From Hofstenia miamia (lineage: Eukaryota; Xenacoelomorpha; Acoela), in assembly GCA_004352715.1 (NCBI GenBank), contig SCFE01000013.1:2879597-2943596 (forward strand): a stretch of DNA of 64,000 nt, read 5' to 3'. Positions 44,715 through 56,915 of the stretch are shown in pieces. The stretch's first letter is position 1, and each line of letters begins with the position of its first letter. The translations under genes and the position numbers were made by a program. The notes under the pieces are model-generated. The model did not search any database. It was given only the letters and a program-made list of their open reading frames with translations, and had not been told where the DNA came from.

Positions 44715-45714
44715 NNNNNNNNNNNNNNNNNNNNNNNNNNNNNNNNNNNNNNNNNNNNNNNNNNNNNNNNNNNNNNNNNNNNNNNNNNNNNNNNNNNNNN
44801 NNNNNNNNNNNNNNNNNNNNNNNNNNNNNNNNNNNNNNNNNNNNNNNNNNNNNNNNNNNNNNNNNNNNNNNNNNNNNNNNNNNNNNNNNNNNNNNNNNNN
44901 NNNNNNNNNNNNNNNNNNNNNNNNNNNNNNNNNNNNNNNNNNNNNNNNNNNNNNNNNNNNNNNNNNNNNNNNNNNNNNNNNNNNNNNNNNNNNNNNNNNN
45001 NNNNNNNNNNNNNNNNNNNNNNNNNNNNNNNNNNNNNNNNNNNNNNNNNNNNNNNNNNNNNNNNNNNNNNNNNNNNNNNNNNNNNNNNNNNNNNNNNNNN
45101 NNNNNNNNNNNNNNNNNNNNNNNNNNNNNNNNNNNNNNNNNNNNNNNNNNNNNNNNNNNNNNNNNNNNNNNNNNNNNNNNNNNNNNNNNNNNNNNNNNNN
45201 NNNNNNNNNNNNNNNNNNNNNNNNNNNNNNNNNNNNNNNNNNNNNNNNNNNNNNNNNNNNNNNNNNNNNNNNNNNNNNNNNNNNNNNNNNNNNNNNNNNN
45301 NNNNNNNNNNNNNNNNNNNNNNNNNNNNNNNNNNNNNNNNNNNNNNNNNNNNNNNNNNNNNNNNNNNNNNNNNNNNNNNNNNNNNNNNNNNNNNNNNNNN
45401 NNNNNNNNNNNNNNNNNNNNNNNNNNNNNNNNNNNNNNNNNNNNNNNNNNNNNNNNNNNNNNNNNNNNNNNNNNNNNNNNNNNNNNNNNNNNNNNNNNNN
45501 NNNNNNNNNNNNNNNNNNNNNNNNNNNNNNNNNNNNNNNNNNNNNNNNNNNNNNNNNNNNNNNNNNNNNNNNNNNNNNNNNNNNNNNNNNNNNNNNNNNN
45601 NNNNNNNNNNNNNNNNNNNNNNNNNNNNNNNNNNNNNNNNNNNNNNNNNNNNNNNNNNNNNNNNNNNNNNNNNNNNNNNNNNNNNNNNNNNNNNNNNNNN
45701 NNNNNNNNNNNNNN
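44715..45714. other. assembly gap of exactly 1000 N, followed by (TA)n
   Basis: Placeholder gap. The right flank is (TA)n at 45715-45744. ORFs crossing it are not real. Confidence 0.95.
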
Positions 45715-45746
<32 letters not shown>

Positions 45747-46059
45747 ACATATAGATGCTTTGTAATTTCATTATTTTTCATTAATTTAAAAATTTACGCA
45801 CTTTCCCATTTAATGAAAATAACTATGAATCCCTTGGTAAAAAATCCAAAAACTTTTTCGAGGGTAAATTTTGGAGAATTTGCCAAAAAACTTTTAAAAT
45901 TTTGCCAAAAAATCTATAACCCAACAATTTTCTAAAAATCCAAAATGTTGACAAAAAATCAAAACAATTTTTCTGGGGTGTACTTATCTAAGCCAGAAGC
46001 TATAATTCCAATAGAAATCAATTCTCAAAATTGCTCTCAATCAGTTTTGCTATTACAGA

Positions 46060-46590
46060 AAATTGGCTAAATAATGACTTCGACTCTATTCTTTTCAATA
46101 AAACAATTTAAAGCAATTAAAAATATTTCAGAAATTTATTTAGATAATAAATAGGTAACAAATAGTGAGATTCTACGTAATTTAAAACAGACATTCAGAG
46201 AATTAAGTAATTTTAACTTTCCTAGAATTACTCCATCAGAATTCAGGAAATGGATTGTAAGTCTACGCGTCAATTTAATACAACAAAGGAACTAGAAAGT
46301 GTTGTAAGAAATATAGACGATATTACATCTTCAGGCTTAACTCATTTACAATACTTTACAATAAATATTTTTTCTCCTATATTTGGCGATCATTTATCGT
46401 TTGATTTAATTAATGTACAGTTGAAAGCAAATTTTTGGATATAATGAAAAAGTCTGATATCCGCCATACAACGCTTTTATATAAAAATGAGATCCCTTTA
46501 TTGCGAAAAACTATAGGCCAATCTTAATATAGAACTCTTTTGATAAATTATTTGAAAATAACAATGTTTTTCAATTTTCCAATGGCTTAC
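46060..46590 (+). pseudogene. decayed LINE: linker and RT N-terminus
   Basis: FNFPRITPSEFRKW (about 46220-46255), then SGLTHLQYFTINIFSPIFGDH in the frame from 46250, then KNYRPILI-stop-NSFDKLFE at about 46508-46558. The last is a clear RT motif 0/1 (NYRPIS...KLFE) with one stop. The pieces are in different frames and the rest of the RT is missing. Confidence 0.65.
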
Positions 46591-46616
46591 ATGTGAGAAT
46601 ATTTTATCATATAAAC

Positions 46617-46685
46617 CTGGGATGTGCAACTGGAGACCCACGGCCACAATCCGGCCTGCCGAAACATTTCTCGTGGCTTTTGTTA
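46617..46685. mobile_element. hAT-type terminal sequence
   Basis: GGGATGTGCAACTGGAGACC, then CGGCCACAATCCGGCCTGCCG, matches the widespread hAT terminus style (CAGGGGTGTGCAAACTGCGGCCCG...). No matching far end was found, so the extent is unknown. Confidence 0.45.
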
Positions 46686-46689
46686 ATTT

Positions 46690-47853
46690 CTAAAAATCAC
46701 TATCTATTATCTATTTTCAAATAATACCAATAAACCTAATTAAAGTCTTATATCAATTTTCAATTTAAATGCAATTTTGGTTCTGTGTATATATAGCGAC
46801 ATGAGTGTTTATTGTGAAATTAACAACAAAATTGGCGACATTCTGTACCACATGCACTCAAAATTTTTAGGTGGCTCTGTTACAAATAATGTTGACCACT
46901 TTGATATAAAGATAGTGATGCAATTATTTCAAATACTGAAAAAATATCGGATTTTGTTTGCAAAATCGAATTTATTGTTGACAATGTACCTGTACCGATA
47001 AAATAATGATATTATGTAACATATTAAGGAGTTCAAATTTAAATTTTATAACTTTCCATTCAAAATATACAAAAGCTGGATGATATTTACCCACTTAAGA
47101 ACAGATTACGTCTAACTAGTGCATACATTTTGATTATCGCAATTGCTCATTTTTGTTTATAAATTCGACTACAAAAACCCCAATTTATTATCAAAAACTC
47201 TTAATTGGTGCATAAAAGCAAAGATTTTGGTTGCAAGCATGACGGTGTTATATAATAAAGACAGAAATATATATTAAGTATAAATGGTCCAGTATCAATA
47301 TATTTTTTGAAAATTAGTTATTATTAAATTCACAATCAAGGCCTCTAATATATTTGGAACGATTTCGAGAATGAAATTACAAATAAAATTAGAAAAAACT
47401 TTTGCACCGACAAAGACAATTGGAAACATACGCATGCGAAACACATTTATCAACTTCTTACACATACATAGACAAGCACAGAAATGCATTATTGTTATTT
47501 ATCATATATTTATTTTGCATTCTATTTGCAAAATGTAATGAAAAAACCTTCAACGATTTTCTAAATTATCAACCACAATTTATTCAATTCAACCAACGAA
47601 ATTGTCAGGACTTATCTACATTATGGAATCATCATTACAAAAAGCCAATATATCAAGTTTCTATCGAAATTTGTAAAATTTAAGTTTTTCACAATAATAT
47701 TTATATGTATAAAAATTGCTTGAATATTTCCAAAAAATAATATTGGTATCTTAAAAAAATTATGTTTTGTAGCGCAAAAATACAAACTTTGGTACTTTCT
47801 ATGCCGAAATTTACTATTTTACAAATCTCCAGCATATATACATATATAAAGAA

Positions 47854-47856
<3 letters not shown>
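46690..47856. other. no gene recognised
   Basis: AT-rich. Open frames at 46777-47001 and 47402-47683 have no recognisable motif. The first could be remnant of the hAT element whose end lies just upstream, but nothing in it proves this. Confidence 0.4.
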
Positions 47857-47886
<30 letters not shown>

Positions 47887-48139
47887 NNNNNNNNNNNNNN
47901 NNNNNNNNNNNNNNNNNNNNNNNNNNNNNNNNNNNNNNNNNNNNNNNNNNNNNNNNNNNNNNNNNNNNNNNNNNNNNNNNNNNNNNNNNNNNNNNNNNNN
48001 NNNNNNNNNNNNNNNNNNNNNNNNNNNNNNNNNNNNNNNNNNNNNNNNNNNNNNNNNNNNNNNNNNNNNNNNNNNNNNNNNNNNNNNNNNNNNNNNNNNN
48101 NNNNNNNNNNNNNNNNNNNNNNNNNNNNNNNNNNNNNNN
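47857..48139. other. (TA)n tract followed by a 253-N gap
   Basis: (TA)n at 47857-47886 runs into N at 47887-48139. Confidence 0.95.
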
Positions 48140-48235
48140 GAGCTCCCCTTTCCATAGCCACACTGGGGTTACCCCCTCCCCCACATGACCCCCTCACGTA
48201 CTCCCCCAGCGACCACCTTTACCCCTCCTCCTGAG
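48140..48235. other. C-rich islet next to the gap
   Basis: About 95 bases of runs such as ACCCCCTCCCCCACATGACC, very unlike the AT-rich surroundings. No coding or RNA structure was recognised. Confidence 0.6.
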
Positions 48236-48404
48236 AGTTCACAAGTCATGACATCAGCAAAGATAATATATGAGAAATTAGCTATGTGTATATGCACTAA
48301 CAAAAATATGAAGAGAAAGAAAATTTAATGAAAATAGAAAATATATATTCAGAAAATTTGCTTACAACATGCAAAGGTTCATAAACTGGATAATCAAAAC
48401 TAAA

Positions 48405-49021
48405 ATGGAAGACGACGACCAGAAGAGCCTTCTTGCACAGACGCCCTTAGGGTCTTTAATCTGTCGTGATGGCCGATGTCAGCTCTTTTTCGATTGACAA
48501 GAGTGCAAGATTGCTCAATCTGTCTTCTTGCATTGTGGTACAGAAAATGACCGTTCTGACGCAACATTGGCAATAAGCAATGTTAGTGCATAACACAGCA
48601 TTAAAAACATTGTGGGTAGTACACTTTTGAATGGGAGCACCACCTTTATAAGTTCAGTCGATTTGCAGTTCTTCAGAATATTCTTTAAAACATGCGTTTC
48701 GGAAAAGAGATCCCCCGATATGTTGTAGCTCTACTGGAACAATGAGAGCTTATCTGGATTTAAGTGCAGATTTGCCATTGATTGAAATACTGGCGTAGTA
48801 CTGTTTTGAAAACGATGGTCCATTTCTGCAATATATCTATCTAGAACCATGAAACAAATTGCAGTTCTGGCATGTTCCTCGGGATCTTGTTCGCAAGCTG
48901 CTTGATTGTGCTGTCCAGTTGTCGATGGTACTACGAAGCCCTCCAAGAGAGAATTAAGGCGTCTTGTCCGTCCAGGTGCGAATTGTGTATATTCTGTACC
49001 TATTGGGGACATATTTTCCAA
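48405..49021 (-). pseudogene. hAT transposase C-terminus (dimerisation domain)
   Basis: Minus strand. The open part, 49021-48731, contains DRYIAEMDHRFQNST followed by a Leu/Pro-rich stretch. This is the segment that precedes the hAT C-terminal dimerisation domain in DUF4371/ZMYM-like hAT transposases. After a TAG at 48731-48733 the same frame continues to YALTLLIANVASERSFSVPQ (about 48575-48515), the diagnostic ASERSFS box. A frameshift then gives QEDRLSNLALLSIEKEL (about 48500-48450), the last helix. The N-terminal BED finger and the catalytic core are absent. One stop and one shift make it inactive. Family assignment is strong, because the two C-terminal motifs occur in the right order and spacing. 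Confidence 0.85.
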
Positions 49022-49029
49022 TTGATGTA

Positions 49030-50790
49030 GAACTTAGGCTTTATTGAAATTTAATGTTTTTTTAATTTGGTTAAAAATCTAGACAATCAAACCTGTCCTA
49101 AAATTATAATTCCCTATGGAAATTTGAAAAATGATTGCGTACTACAGTTATCTTTTTAGGGCGTAAAGTGCAACTCTGTAGGCCTGTTATGGTGAAAATT
49201 TGTGATAAAATTTTTTCCTGTTTAAGTACATAAAAATATCAACCATTTTTGAATGGAAAGCTAGATTTTTGCAAAAATTCGAATTCTTCCCATCCCTAAC
49301 GTTCAGACGACAGCAACCCCAGCTTCAACTATTTTATTGTCTGGAAAAAAACAACCGCGGAGTGCGTGAATAAATGATGAAAATATCAGATTAAGCAATT
49401 CCTTAACGAGTGATACTTTCAATTTTTGGATATATTTAGTATTCAGTGAGCTATTAAAGTTTAAAATTTTTTCATAGAAATCATCATAATTTGCAAAAAA
49501 CTGCTGGGTTTCTTAGGCTTAATATTGGTACTTGTAATAAATGTTAGAATTTAAGCAGTTTTTATAAAAAGAGTATATATATAAATATTGCATTTTACAA
49601 AGTGCACGTGTAAATGTAAATTTACAAAGCGCACACATAAATGAAAAACTGCAAAACCCAATTTTTTGAAAAATTCGTGCAAATAATAAAAATATGCTTA
49701 GTATAATGTGTATTAGTATTAGTGTTAATCTATAAAGCATTCAAAAATATTTATTTCCCGCTGAATAATAACTGTTTGCGCTTTTGTAATGCGAAAAGCC
49801 AATAATTACTGTTATAGAGCATATATATATATNNNNNNNNNNNNNNNNNNNNNNNNNNNNNNNNNNNNNNNNNNNNNNNNNNNNNNNNNNNNNNNNNNNN
49901 NNNNNNNNNNNNNNNNNNNNNNNNNNNNNNNNNNNNNNNNNNNNNNNNNNNNNNNNNATATATATATAATGAACAAAATGTAGATTGACAGTTAATCAAA
50001 TTTTGGGTTCTCCGAAATATTTGAAGAGGAAAGTTTTTAAAATAATTGTTGTTATATAAGTACTAACATAATGATGCAAATATATGTTATACAAAAGACA
50101 ACTCTGTTCTTTGGCAAAAAAATTGCTTAAGAATGAAGAATGAGCTTATGCAGTTGACACAAATTTATCTTGACGCTATTACTCTATTTTAAAATAAATA
50201 AATTAACACATTGGAAAGCTGAAACAATGAAAACGAGCAATCACAGACTTAGAAATCTGGGGAGCAATATATTTCAATTAAGTGAACCATCTATTTTCAA
50301 ACACGACATCTTGAAATATACATTTCTAGTAATAATTTGAGTATGTCTATGTTTTTGTTAGTATCGCTTTGTTAACTCAAGCTTTATTATATTAAAAATT
50401 TGACATTTTACGTAACCATCCAGATTCAATACACTTATCAATATTAGCACCAAATTTTATTTAAATTATGCAATGTGCCATTCGTTACCATTCTACTTTA
50501 TGTAATATTTTTACAAAATCTTCTGCTATATCTTGCCTGAAATCGAAGAACTGCAGTGCTCACAAATTCATTCTTAAACATTGCTACCACAATAAATATT
50601 TATTCAGTTCCTCTGTTAACTTTGCTATTATCAAGACTAATAAAACACGAATTAGATTAAACATACGTATATATCATTCAACATAAAACTTTGAAAACTT
50701 CTCTTTTCGATGTACCAATTTCACGCCTTTATTTATATTATAATAATTTAGAAACTACAACTTTTTCAAATTGGTTACTTTTTAGCGAAA

Positions 50791-50794
<4 letters not shown>
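49030..50794. other. no gene recognised; contains (TA)n with a 125-N gap
   Basis: AT-rich. (TA)n tracts flank N at 49833-49957. The frames at 49519-49740 and 50468-50686 are without motifs. Confidence 0.5.
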
Positions 50795-50825
<31 letters not shown>

Positions 50826-51243
50826 NNNNNNNNNNNNNNNNNNNNNNNNNNNNNNNNNNNNNNNNNNNNNNNNNNNNNNNNNNNNNNNNNNNNNNNNNNN
50901 NNNNNNNNNNNNNNNNNNNNNNNNNNNNNNNNNNNNNNNNNNNNNNNNNNNNNNNNNNNNNNNNNNNNNNNNNNNNNNNNNNNNNNNNNNNNNNNNNNNN
51001 NNNNNNNNNNNNNNNNNNNNNNNNNNNNNNNNNNNNNNNNNNNNNNNNNNNNNNNNNNNNNNNNNNNNNNNNNNNNNNNNNNNNNNNNNNNNNNNNNNNN
51101 NNNNNNNNNNNNNNNNNNNNNNNNNNNNNNNNNNNNNNNNNNNNNNNNNNNNNNNNNNNNNNNNNNNNNNNNNNNNNNNNNNNNNNNNNNNNNNNNNNNN
51201 NNNNNNNNNNNNNNNNNNNNNNNNNNNNNNTATATATATATAT
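50795..51243. other. (TA)n tract with a 405-N gap
   Basis: (TA)n on both sides of N at 50826-51230. Confidence 0.95.
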
Positions 51244-51244
51244 C

Positions 51245-51420
51245 TTCCTGGAGCTTAATAATTATTGGTGTGTCACAAAACTCTGTCCTTGATCCCATTT
51301 TAGTTCTCGTTTTTATAAATTATTTGCCTCGTCGATACATATTTACACTTCTTTTGTCTAAGCTGATGATACAAAGGTTTTGTTTAGCAATCATTTCGGT
51401 ATTCTAATGAAATTCAATCC
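51245..51420 (+). pseudogene. LINE RT catalytic fragment
   Basis: GVSQNSVLDPILVLVFINYLP (about 51268-51330) is a degraded [21 protein letters not shown]. Forty bases on, in another frame, ADDTKVLFS (about 51361-51390) is the YADDTKV catalytic box. Both flanks are truncated, the left by (TA)n. Confidence 0.75.
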
Positions 51421-52556
51421 TAAATAATTCAAATTGACTACTATCCACCCCCGGTATTAGGGTTCAACTACTTGACTCGGCACTTTTTTATAAGCTTTTA
51501 GACAGTTCTTAAGACCTGGATGTATTCTCACATGTATTCTTATATACTTCTAAAGGACGAGAAAAAAGATCTCAAAATCGAACCACTCTTTTTTCTACAA
51601 AAAATCTTTTTTTTCCCATCCGATTGTACCTCTAGCAAATTTGATCCACATTAACCTTGAAACGGGATTTGTGCTCTATTGCACACAAACTAGAAAATCG
51701 TTATTAAAACATTCAGAAGTCAAGCGAATTGTTTAATTTCATGCAATAATGTTTACTATAAAATATCACGAACTGTGATTGCATAAAAACGCATGGAGCA
51801 ATAGATATCCAAATATTGTTTTCTCTATTACTTATACTAGTCTCATATTGCAAAATTGTTGCAGAGCACTAGGTTTATGAAATTTGTCGGTTGAAATTTT
51901 CCCTATAATACACAAACTGATTGCGAATAAATAAATTGAATTATGAACTTGGTGATAATTGAATATTACTTGTGTTCGTATAAAGTACCAATAATCAGTA
52001 CTAAAAAAGAAATCCTGAAGTTCAATTGCCTTCGGCCCGCTTCAAGGTTAATCTATTCGATAGTTCGGCTGCTGCTAAAAAAGAATTAACAAATTTCACC
52101 ATGAGGAAGTTTATTTCAATGCACAACAATGTTTCTGTTTAAATGTGCCATCGTTTCTCCTTATGCTTTCTATAACAAATAGCTGTATTATTTCCATTTT
52201 ATTTCTTTTATTTGCAGTAAGAAAATAAAGCTCACAGCAGCGGATACAGAAATATTTTTTATAGGGGGCTAAATGCACGATAAAATGCTAATTGCATAAT
52301 TCGTTGCTAAGACTGGTTAAAAGTATTGAATTTTTAATTTTCAAAATTCAAAACTATGCAACTTCTATGCAACCCAAGAGGATTTTTTATAAATTTTAAT
52401 TATTTCATTGTTTTTAATCCAATGTAGTAATATTGATAATGGGTAATTGTGTGAAATTGTATTAAATTTTTCAACAAAATAGGATTATTTTTAGAAAGAA
52501 AGGTAATTTTGTGCAATATTTTTCATGAAAATATGCACTAAATTGAATACATTATG
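51421..52556. other. no gene recognised
   Basis: AT-rich. No inverted repeats or motifs noticed. Confidence 0.45.
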
Positions 52557-52558
52557 TA

Positions 52559-53440
52559 CAGTACTGGAAACAACAATTCGGTCACCCATGATTTGTCATA
52601 AATATTTCTAAGAAATGGACGCCAAGAATGTCATAGGTATTTTTTAATTAGATTTTGTGATGCAGAAAGAGGAATATATCAATGTTGAGACATAATTATC
52701 ACTGTTTACTTTAAATCTCAAGAAGAAATGCTACAATGCTTGTAGTTAGGTAATCTTTTCTTGGAAAAATGAATTGGCCACTTCAGACCCAAATCAGAGA
52801 ATCTGTAAAAAATTTCATTGTTTGAGCTTTTTTCAATTCATTTATATTGAAAATATTTAATAAAAGTCTTTCTTCGCCATATATGATGCCTAGTTACGTA
52901 CCTCTAGACATTCGCGAGTTGATTATTTCCAAAAATTGGGAAGGGATCAGTCAACGTAATATAGCCCGACTTATAGAGTCACCTCGAAGTACTGTCGTGG
53001 ATATCATTAGACGTTTCATTTCTGAAAAGATCATTGCCTCCAAGCCAAAGTCTGAAAGACCAAAGAAGACCTCCAAAACCTCCCAATCATCTCTTGTTTG
53101 CCTTTCAAAGCGAAATCCTAGGAAGACTTCAGAGGAACTGTCACCTCTTGACAGCAAGAACTGTGCGAAACATCCTGAAGAATTACTCAATTGGAACTTT
53201 CTTGGCACCCAGAAAGCCATTCCTAACCTCAAAGCAAAGATTACGCAAGGTGAGGTGGGCCAATTTAATGAGAGACAATTCATCTGAACATTGGTCTAAT
53301 GTTATTTTTCCAGATGAGTTAAGACTTGAGCTATACTCATCGAAAGGAATGTTGATAAAGACGCCAACTGGGCAGAAGTTTAGATTCTTGCATCAACTTA
53401 GTTGGGGACCATGAAGTATGGTGGGAAGTCTGTAATGGTA
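52559..53440 (+). mobile_element. Tc1-like transposon, truncated
   Basis: CAGTACTGGAAACAACAATT follows a TA at 52557-52558 and has the form of a Tc1 left terminus. A broken transposase follows. The right half, including the right terminus, is missing, cut off near the (TA)n/gap at 53523-53690. Confidence 0.8.
52847..53440 (+). pseudogene. Tc1-family transposase, frameshifted and truncated
   Basis: Frame 1 (from about 52883, MMPSYVPL) carries the paired-like helix-turn-helix: ELIISKNWEGISQRNIARLI and STVVDIIRRF (52915-53020). Around 53100-53150 the homology jumps to another frame (53034-53414), which carries LTARTVRNILKN, PFLTSKQRL-RKVRWANLM and SEHWSNVIFPDELRLEL. The D of FPDE is the first residue of the DDE triad. 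The downstream DND and the final D/E segments are lost. YGGKSV at about 53415 is in yet another frame. At least two frameshifts plus truncation make it inactive. The alignment order and spacing are as in normal ~340-residue Tc1 transposases. Confidence 0.85.
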
Positions 53441-53522
53441 TTGCTTAGAACATGATTTATCTTGATTGCTGTGGTTATTTTTTAAAAAAATTTTTAGTGA
53501 AACAACTTTGAATCTAATGTAT

Positions 53523-53660
53523 ACATATATATATATNNNNNNNNNNNNNNNNNNNNNNNNNNNNNNNNNNNNNNNNNNNNNNNNNNNNNNNNNNNNNNNN
53601 NNNNNNNNNNNNNNNNNNNNNNNNNNNNNNNNNNNNNNNNNNNNNNNNNNNNNNNNNNNN

Positions 53661-53690
<30 letters not shown>
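53523..53690. other. (TA)n tract with a 124-N gap
   Basis: (TA)n at 53523-53536 and 53661-53690 around N at 53537-53660. Confidence 0.95.
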
Positions 53691-53697
<7 letters not shown>

Positions 53698-53699
53698 TT

Positions 53700-53770
53700 T
53701 ATATATAATTGTTAAAGTGCTGAGTGTTATAGATATGACCGGTTTCATTGAAAATCCTTATCAGGACAGA
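53700..53770 (-). repeat. (TA)n-linked repeat end with CTGATAA...GAAA motif
   Basis: Minus strand: CTGATAA (53764-53758), GGATTTTCAAT, GAAAC (53746-53742), then CACTCAGCACTTTAAC and (TA)n. It resembles a hammerhead core with a very short helix II (AUU/AAU). The fifth to seventh bases (UAA for UGA) deviate from the catalytic consensus, so activity is unlikely. Confidence 0.35.
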
Positions 53771-55980
53771 TTTGGAAGGAAAATCTATGCAATTATTTTA
53801 CAAAAATTATCAAAAAAAATCGTTATCAAAAAGTCCATCTCTCTGATGTAATATTTCAAATAAACGAGTAATAAACACGAAACCTCACTACAAATCTTTC
53901 TTCTTAAATATTTTAACATTATTTGCAAATTAGACAGAAGTTGAAAAATTTACAGTTGAAATATATAGATAAAACTTTTAATCATATATTAAAAAAGAAA
54001 AATATCATGTAACCAAACCGTATATAAAGTTAACAAATACAGGATTGTATATTTCTTATGAATCGCAAAGTGATATTAAACATAAGAGAAATTCAATTGA
54101 GGGTTTAATCGAAAAAGCAAACCAAGCATCAAGAAATTACAACAACGTCATTGAAGCAGTTAACCATTTGCGTAATTTTAAAAATTACTAAATACCCTCA
54201 CATGTTAATTAAGGGACTTGTAGGTGAAGTAATTTTATTAAACAACCACAATACCTATCAAGATAAATCAAACGAAGAACCAAGTTTAAAACAAGTATAT
54301 TAAACCCTTCCATACATCAGTAAGTAATTTAAAGAATAAAGAAGTTAAATTTACTGATGAAAAACCAAAAGTAATTCCAATTTTAACATCATTACGAAGT
54401 CAAAACATCGCAAGAAACAATGATCATTCAGCGAAATTGTGTCTCTTCCCTCTTTTACAAATATGTGTGAAGATTACTTCGGGAAGATCCGCAGATACAT
54501 TTTGCACATCTATTGTGTGACCGCATCAATAATATTATTAATGGTCACAAATATGAAATATGGATCGTTCAATTATAAGTTAGAATTCATAGTTCAATTA
54601 TTTTAGAATAAATTTTAAATTACCAATAAATTTTAGAAAAATAGATGTAAAACTTCCTGAAATTTTGTCTATGGTTATCGTAAACTTTAAGAAGAATTTA
54701 GAAAATTCAACAATTTGTTAAATAGATTTAATTTGTTTAAATATTTTTGTATTGAAAGCTTTGCATGTGTATGAACTAGAACTTAGGTATTTGGATTCAT
54801 CTGTAAATTGAGTAAATGCTGGAATATATAATTTTTGTTTTGTTTCTGTATTTTAGTTTGATTTTGCACCATTTTTAACACTGAAGTATAAGTTAATTGA
54901 TGTAAACAAAAAATATGCAAAAATAATATTCCATTTTTTTCAATTGAAATTGTGATAAAATTCCTGCGAATTTTTTGAAGGATATTGCTTACAAAATTAA
55001 ATTCGGACAATTATGTAAATGCCAAGAAACAAACTTACTGCATCAGGAAAAGTAAATATTTTTGCTTGCAATAACCTTATGCAATTTATGCATGACCCAA
55101 TATCCAATCAATTTGTATTATGAATGCTATTGGATTTTCAACGTATCGATATGATGAGAGCTGTAAATGGAAAATGATTGTTTCATAAAACAATTCTTGA
55201 TCTTATCTAAATATTTTAAGCATTTACCAAGGGTTGACTCGATTTTTTTCAAATTTTCAACTTGTCCTGCCTTTGAAGACATTGTTCCTCTCTACCATAT
55301 TTGTTCAAATTTTATGTGTTTTTGCAGCAGTACTTTATGCCATATTGCACTCAGAAAGCAACGATTGTCTAATTCCTATCTAGCTAACACTTAGTTTGTG
55401 CTAAAGACTTTATTTAAAATGATAGTTGCATTGATGACCACATTTATTGTGTTTAACAGATCTTTTAAAAGATTGATTTAAAACTATATAAATAAACATT
55501 AAAATCTATTAACATATTTTTTTTGTTATTGCTATGATTAACCAATTTCATGAGGTGGCACGAAGTATATATTATCTTACCCTCGCCCACTACATGTAAT
55601 GCTGAATTAATTTATTACAGAGCATCATTGTTTTCACAGAAACCCTCTCAGCTCCTATGACATTCGTACGAGATTTTTTGGCATTATGTAATACAATTTT
55701 TACCCTTCTTTCCAGTTATTCAACAAAATTTAAATACATTCTTGTTTCTGTTACATGAATCTGTCAAACTTAACAACATGGTCAAAACTTAGTTCATAAA
55801 ATGTTAACGTTATTTTAAAATAGCATTTTTGGACCACCTAAGTAAATAATTCAACCACAAGCAAAGCAAGCTTTTTAAGCAATTTGTGATGGTTTCCATG
55901 AAAATTTTTAAGCACTAGAAAACTAAAATCTAGATACACCACAAGATAGAGAACTGTTCCTCCTTCATTATCATCTTTAA
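53771..55980. other. no gene recognised
   Basis: AT-rich. The stretch around 54060-54190 (ESQSDIKHKRN, NVIEAVNHLRN) and the frame 54310-54530 (KPKVIPILTSLRSQ) look faintly coding but carry no family motif. Frames at 54783-55010 (minus) and 55167-55394 are likewise unassigned. Confidence 0.4.
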
Positions 55981-56100
55981 TCGAGTCTGTACGTTGACCC
56001 GTTCAGGGAAGCCCTTGCGCGTCAGCCTCAGACTGAACAAGATGCACTTGAACTTGTGGGTCTATCTACAGAAAACCAAGAAAGTTTAGGACAGTTGTAG
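55981..56100 (+). CDS. possible terminal exon, unidentified
   Basis: A short, unusually GC-rich open stretch reads YVDPFREALARQPQTEQDAL then ELVGLSTENQESLGQL and a TAG at 56098-56100. Its amino-acid makeup (Glu/Gln/Ala-rich, amphipathic) and third-position GC contrast with the AT-rich chance ORFs around it. A candidate acceptor (AATCGAG) precedes it at about 55984. No upstream exon was identified. It could equally be a fragment of a mobile element. Confidence 0.3.
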   Translation, partial: SSLYVDPFREALARQPQTEQDALELVGLSTENQESLGQL

Positions 56101-56379
56101 CTGCCATATACTTTAAGCCGTTCTAATATTTGAACATTAGGTATGGGAAGTGTTTGAATGTTTTTTTACAATACGATAGTAATCGATAATTTATTTCGTG
56201 AAAAGTGAACATTCGATAATTATTGAATTTTAGATTTTTTGATGCAAATACGTGTGTGATAATTCGATTGTAAAACCTTAGCTTTTGAATTTTTTATTTC
56301 AGTAAGACTAATGGTATAAAGTATTTTAGGACCATGGAAATAAGTTATATAATAATAAATAATAATAAATGTTTTATTA

Positions 56380-56915
56380 AATATTTTGAAATACATCAAA
56401 ATATCTTATTAATAGATGATAAACATCGAAGGGGGAACACATTCTCAATTTTTCTATGCAGATGTTTTTGTGCTTTTGGTGGATTTTTTTCGACGTCTTT
56501 CTAGCGCCTATGGCTAAAGTTCTGGAATAATTCCAGAAAGAAGATGATTATCATTATTAATAATATCTTTATATAAAGATTTGTCACTAAATTTCATAAC
56601 ATTATGAATTGAAGTATATTCTGTAATCCCTTTAATCCTAACAGCTTTTCTTTGAAAACGATCTATTTTTTGTTTTAGAGCATTTGAGCAGCTTCCCTAT
56701 ACAGTGCAGCAATAAAGTAGTTTACACATTATAAGAGAATCATACAATAAAGAGCTCTTTATTTGAATATCCATATGTCTTAAGTCTATGAAGCAAATAG
56801 AGATCAGTATTAACACGATTTAATAGTTTTTCAACATGCTCATTAAAACATAGCTTTCCATCAAATGTGACTCCCAAAATACAACTAGAAAAAACTCTGT
56901 TGAAGAACGTTGGAG
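56380..56915 (-). pseudogene. LINE C-terminal fragment (same family as 39828-40500)
   Basis: The minus strand starts at ILGVTFDGKLCFNEHVEKLL (56884-56823), then NRVNTDLYLLHRLKTYGYSN and ELFIV, with breaks. It continues HNVMKFSDKSLYKDIINNDN and HLLSGIIPEL (about 56610-56515). The first 50 bases are nearly the same as 39828-39878. It supplies the thumb and C-terminal part missing from that copy. Several stops and shifts. Confidence 0.78.
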
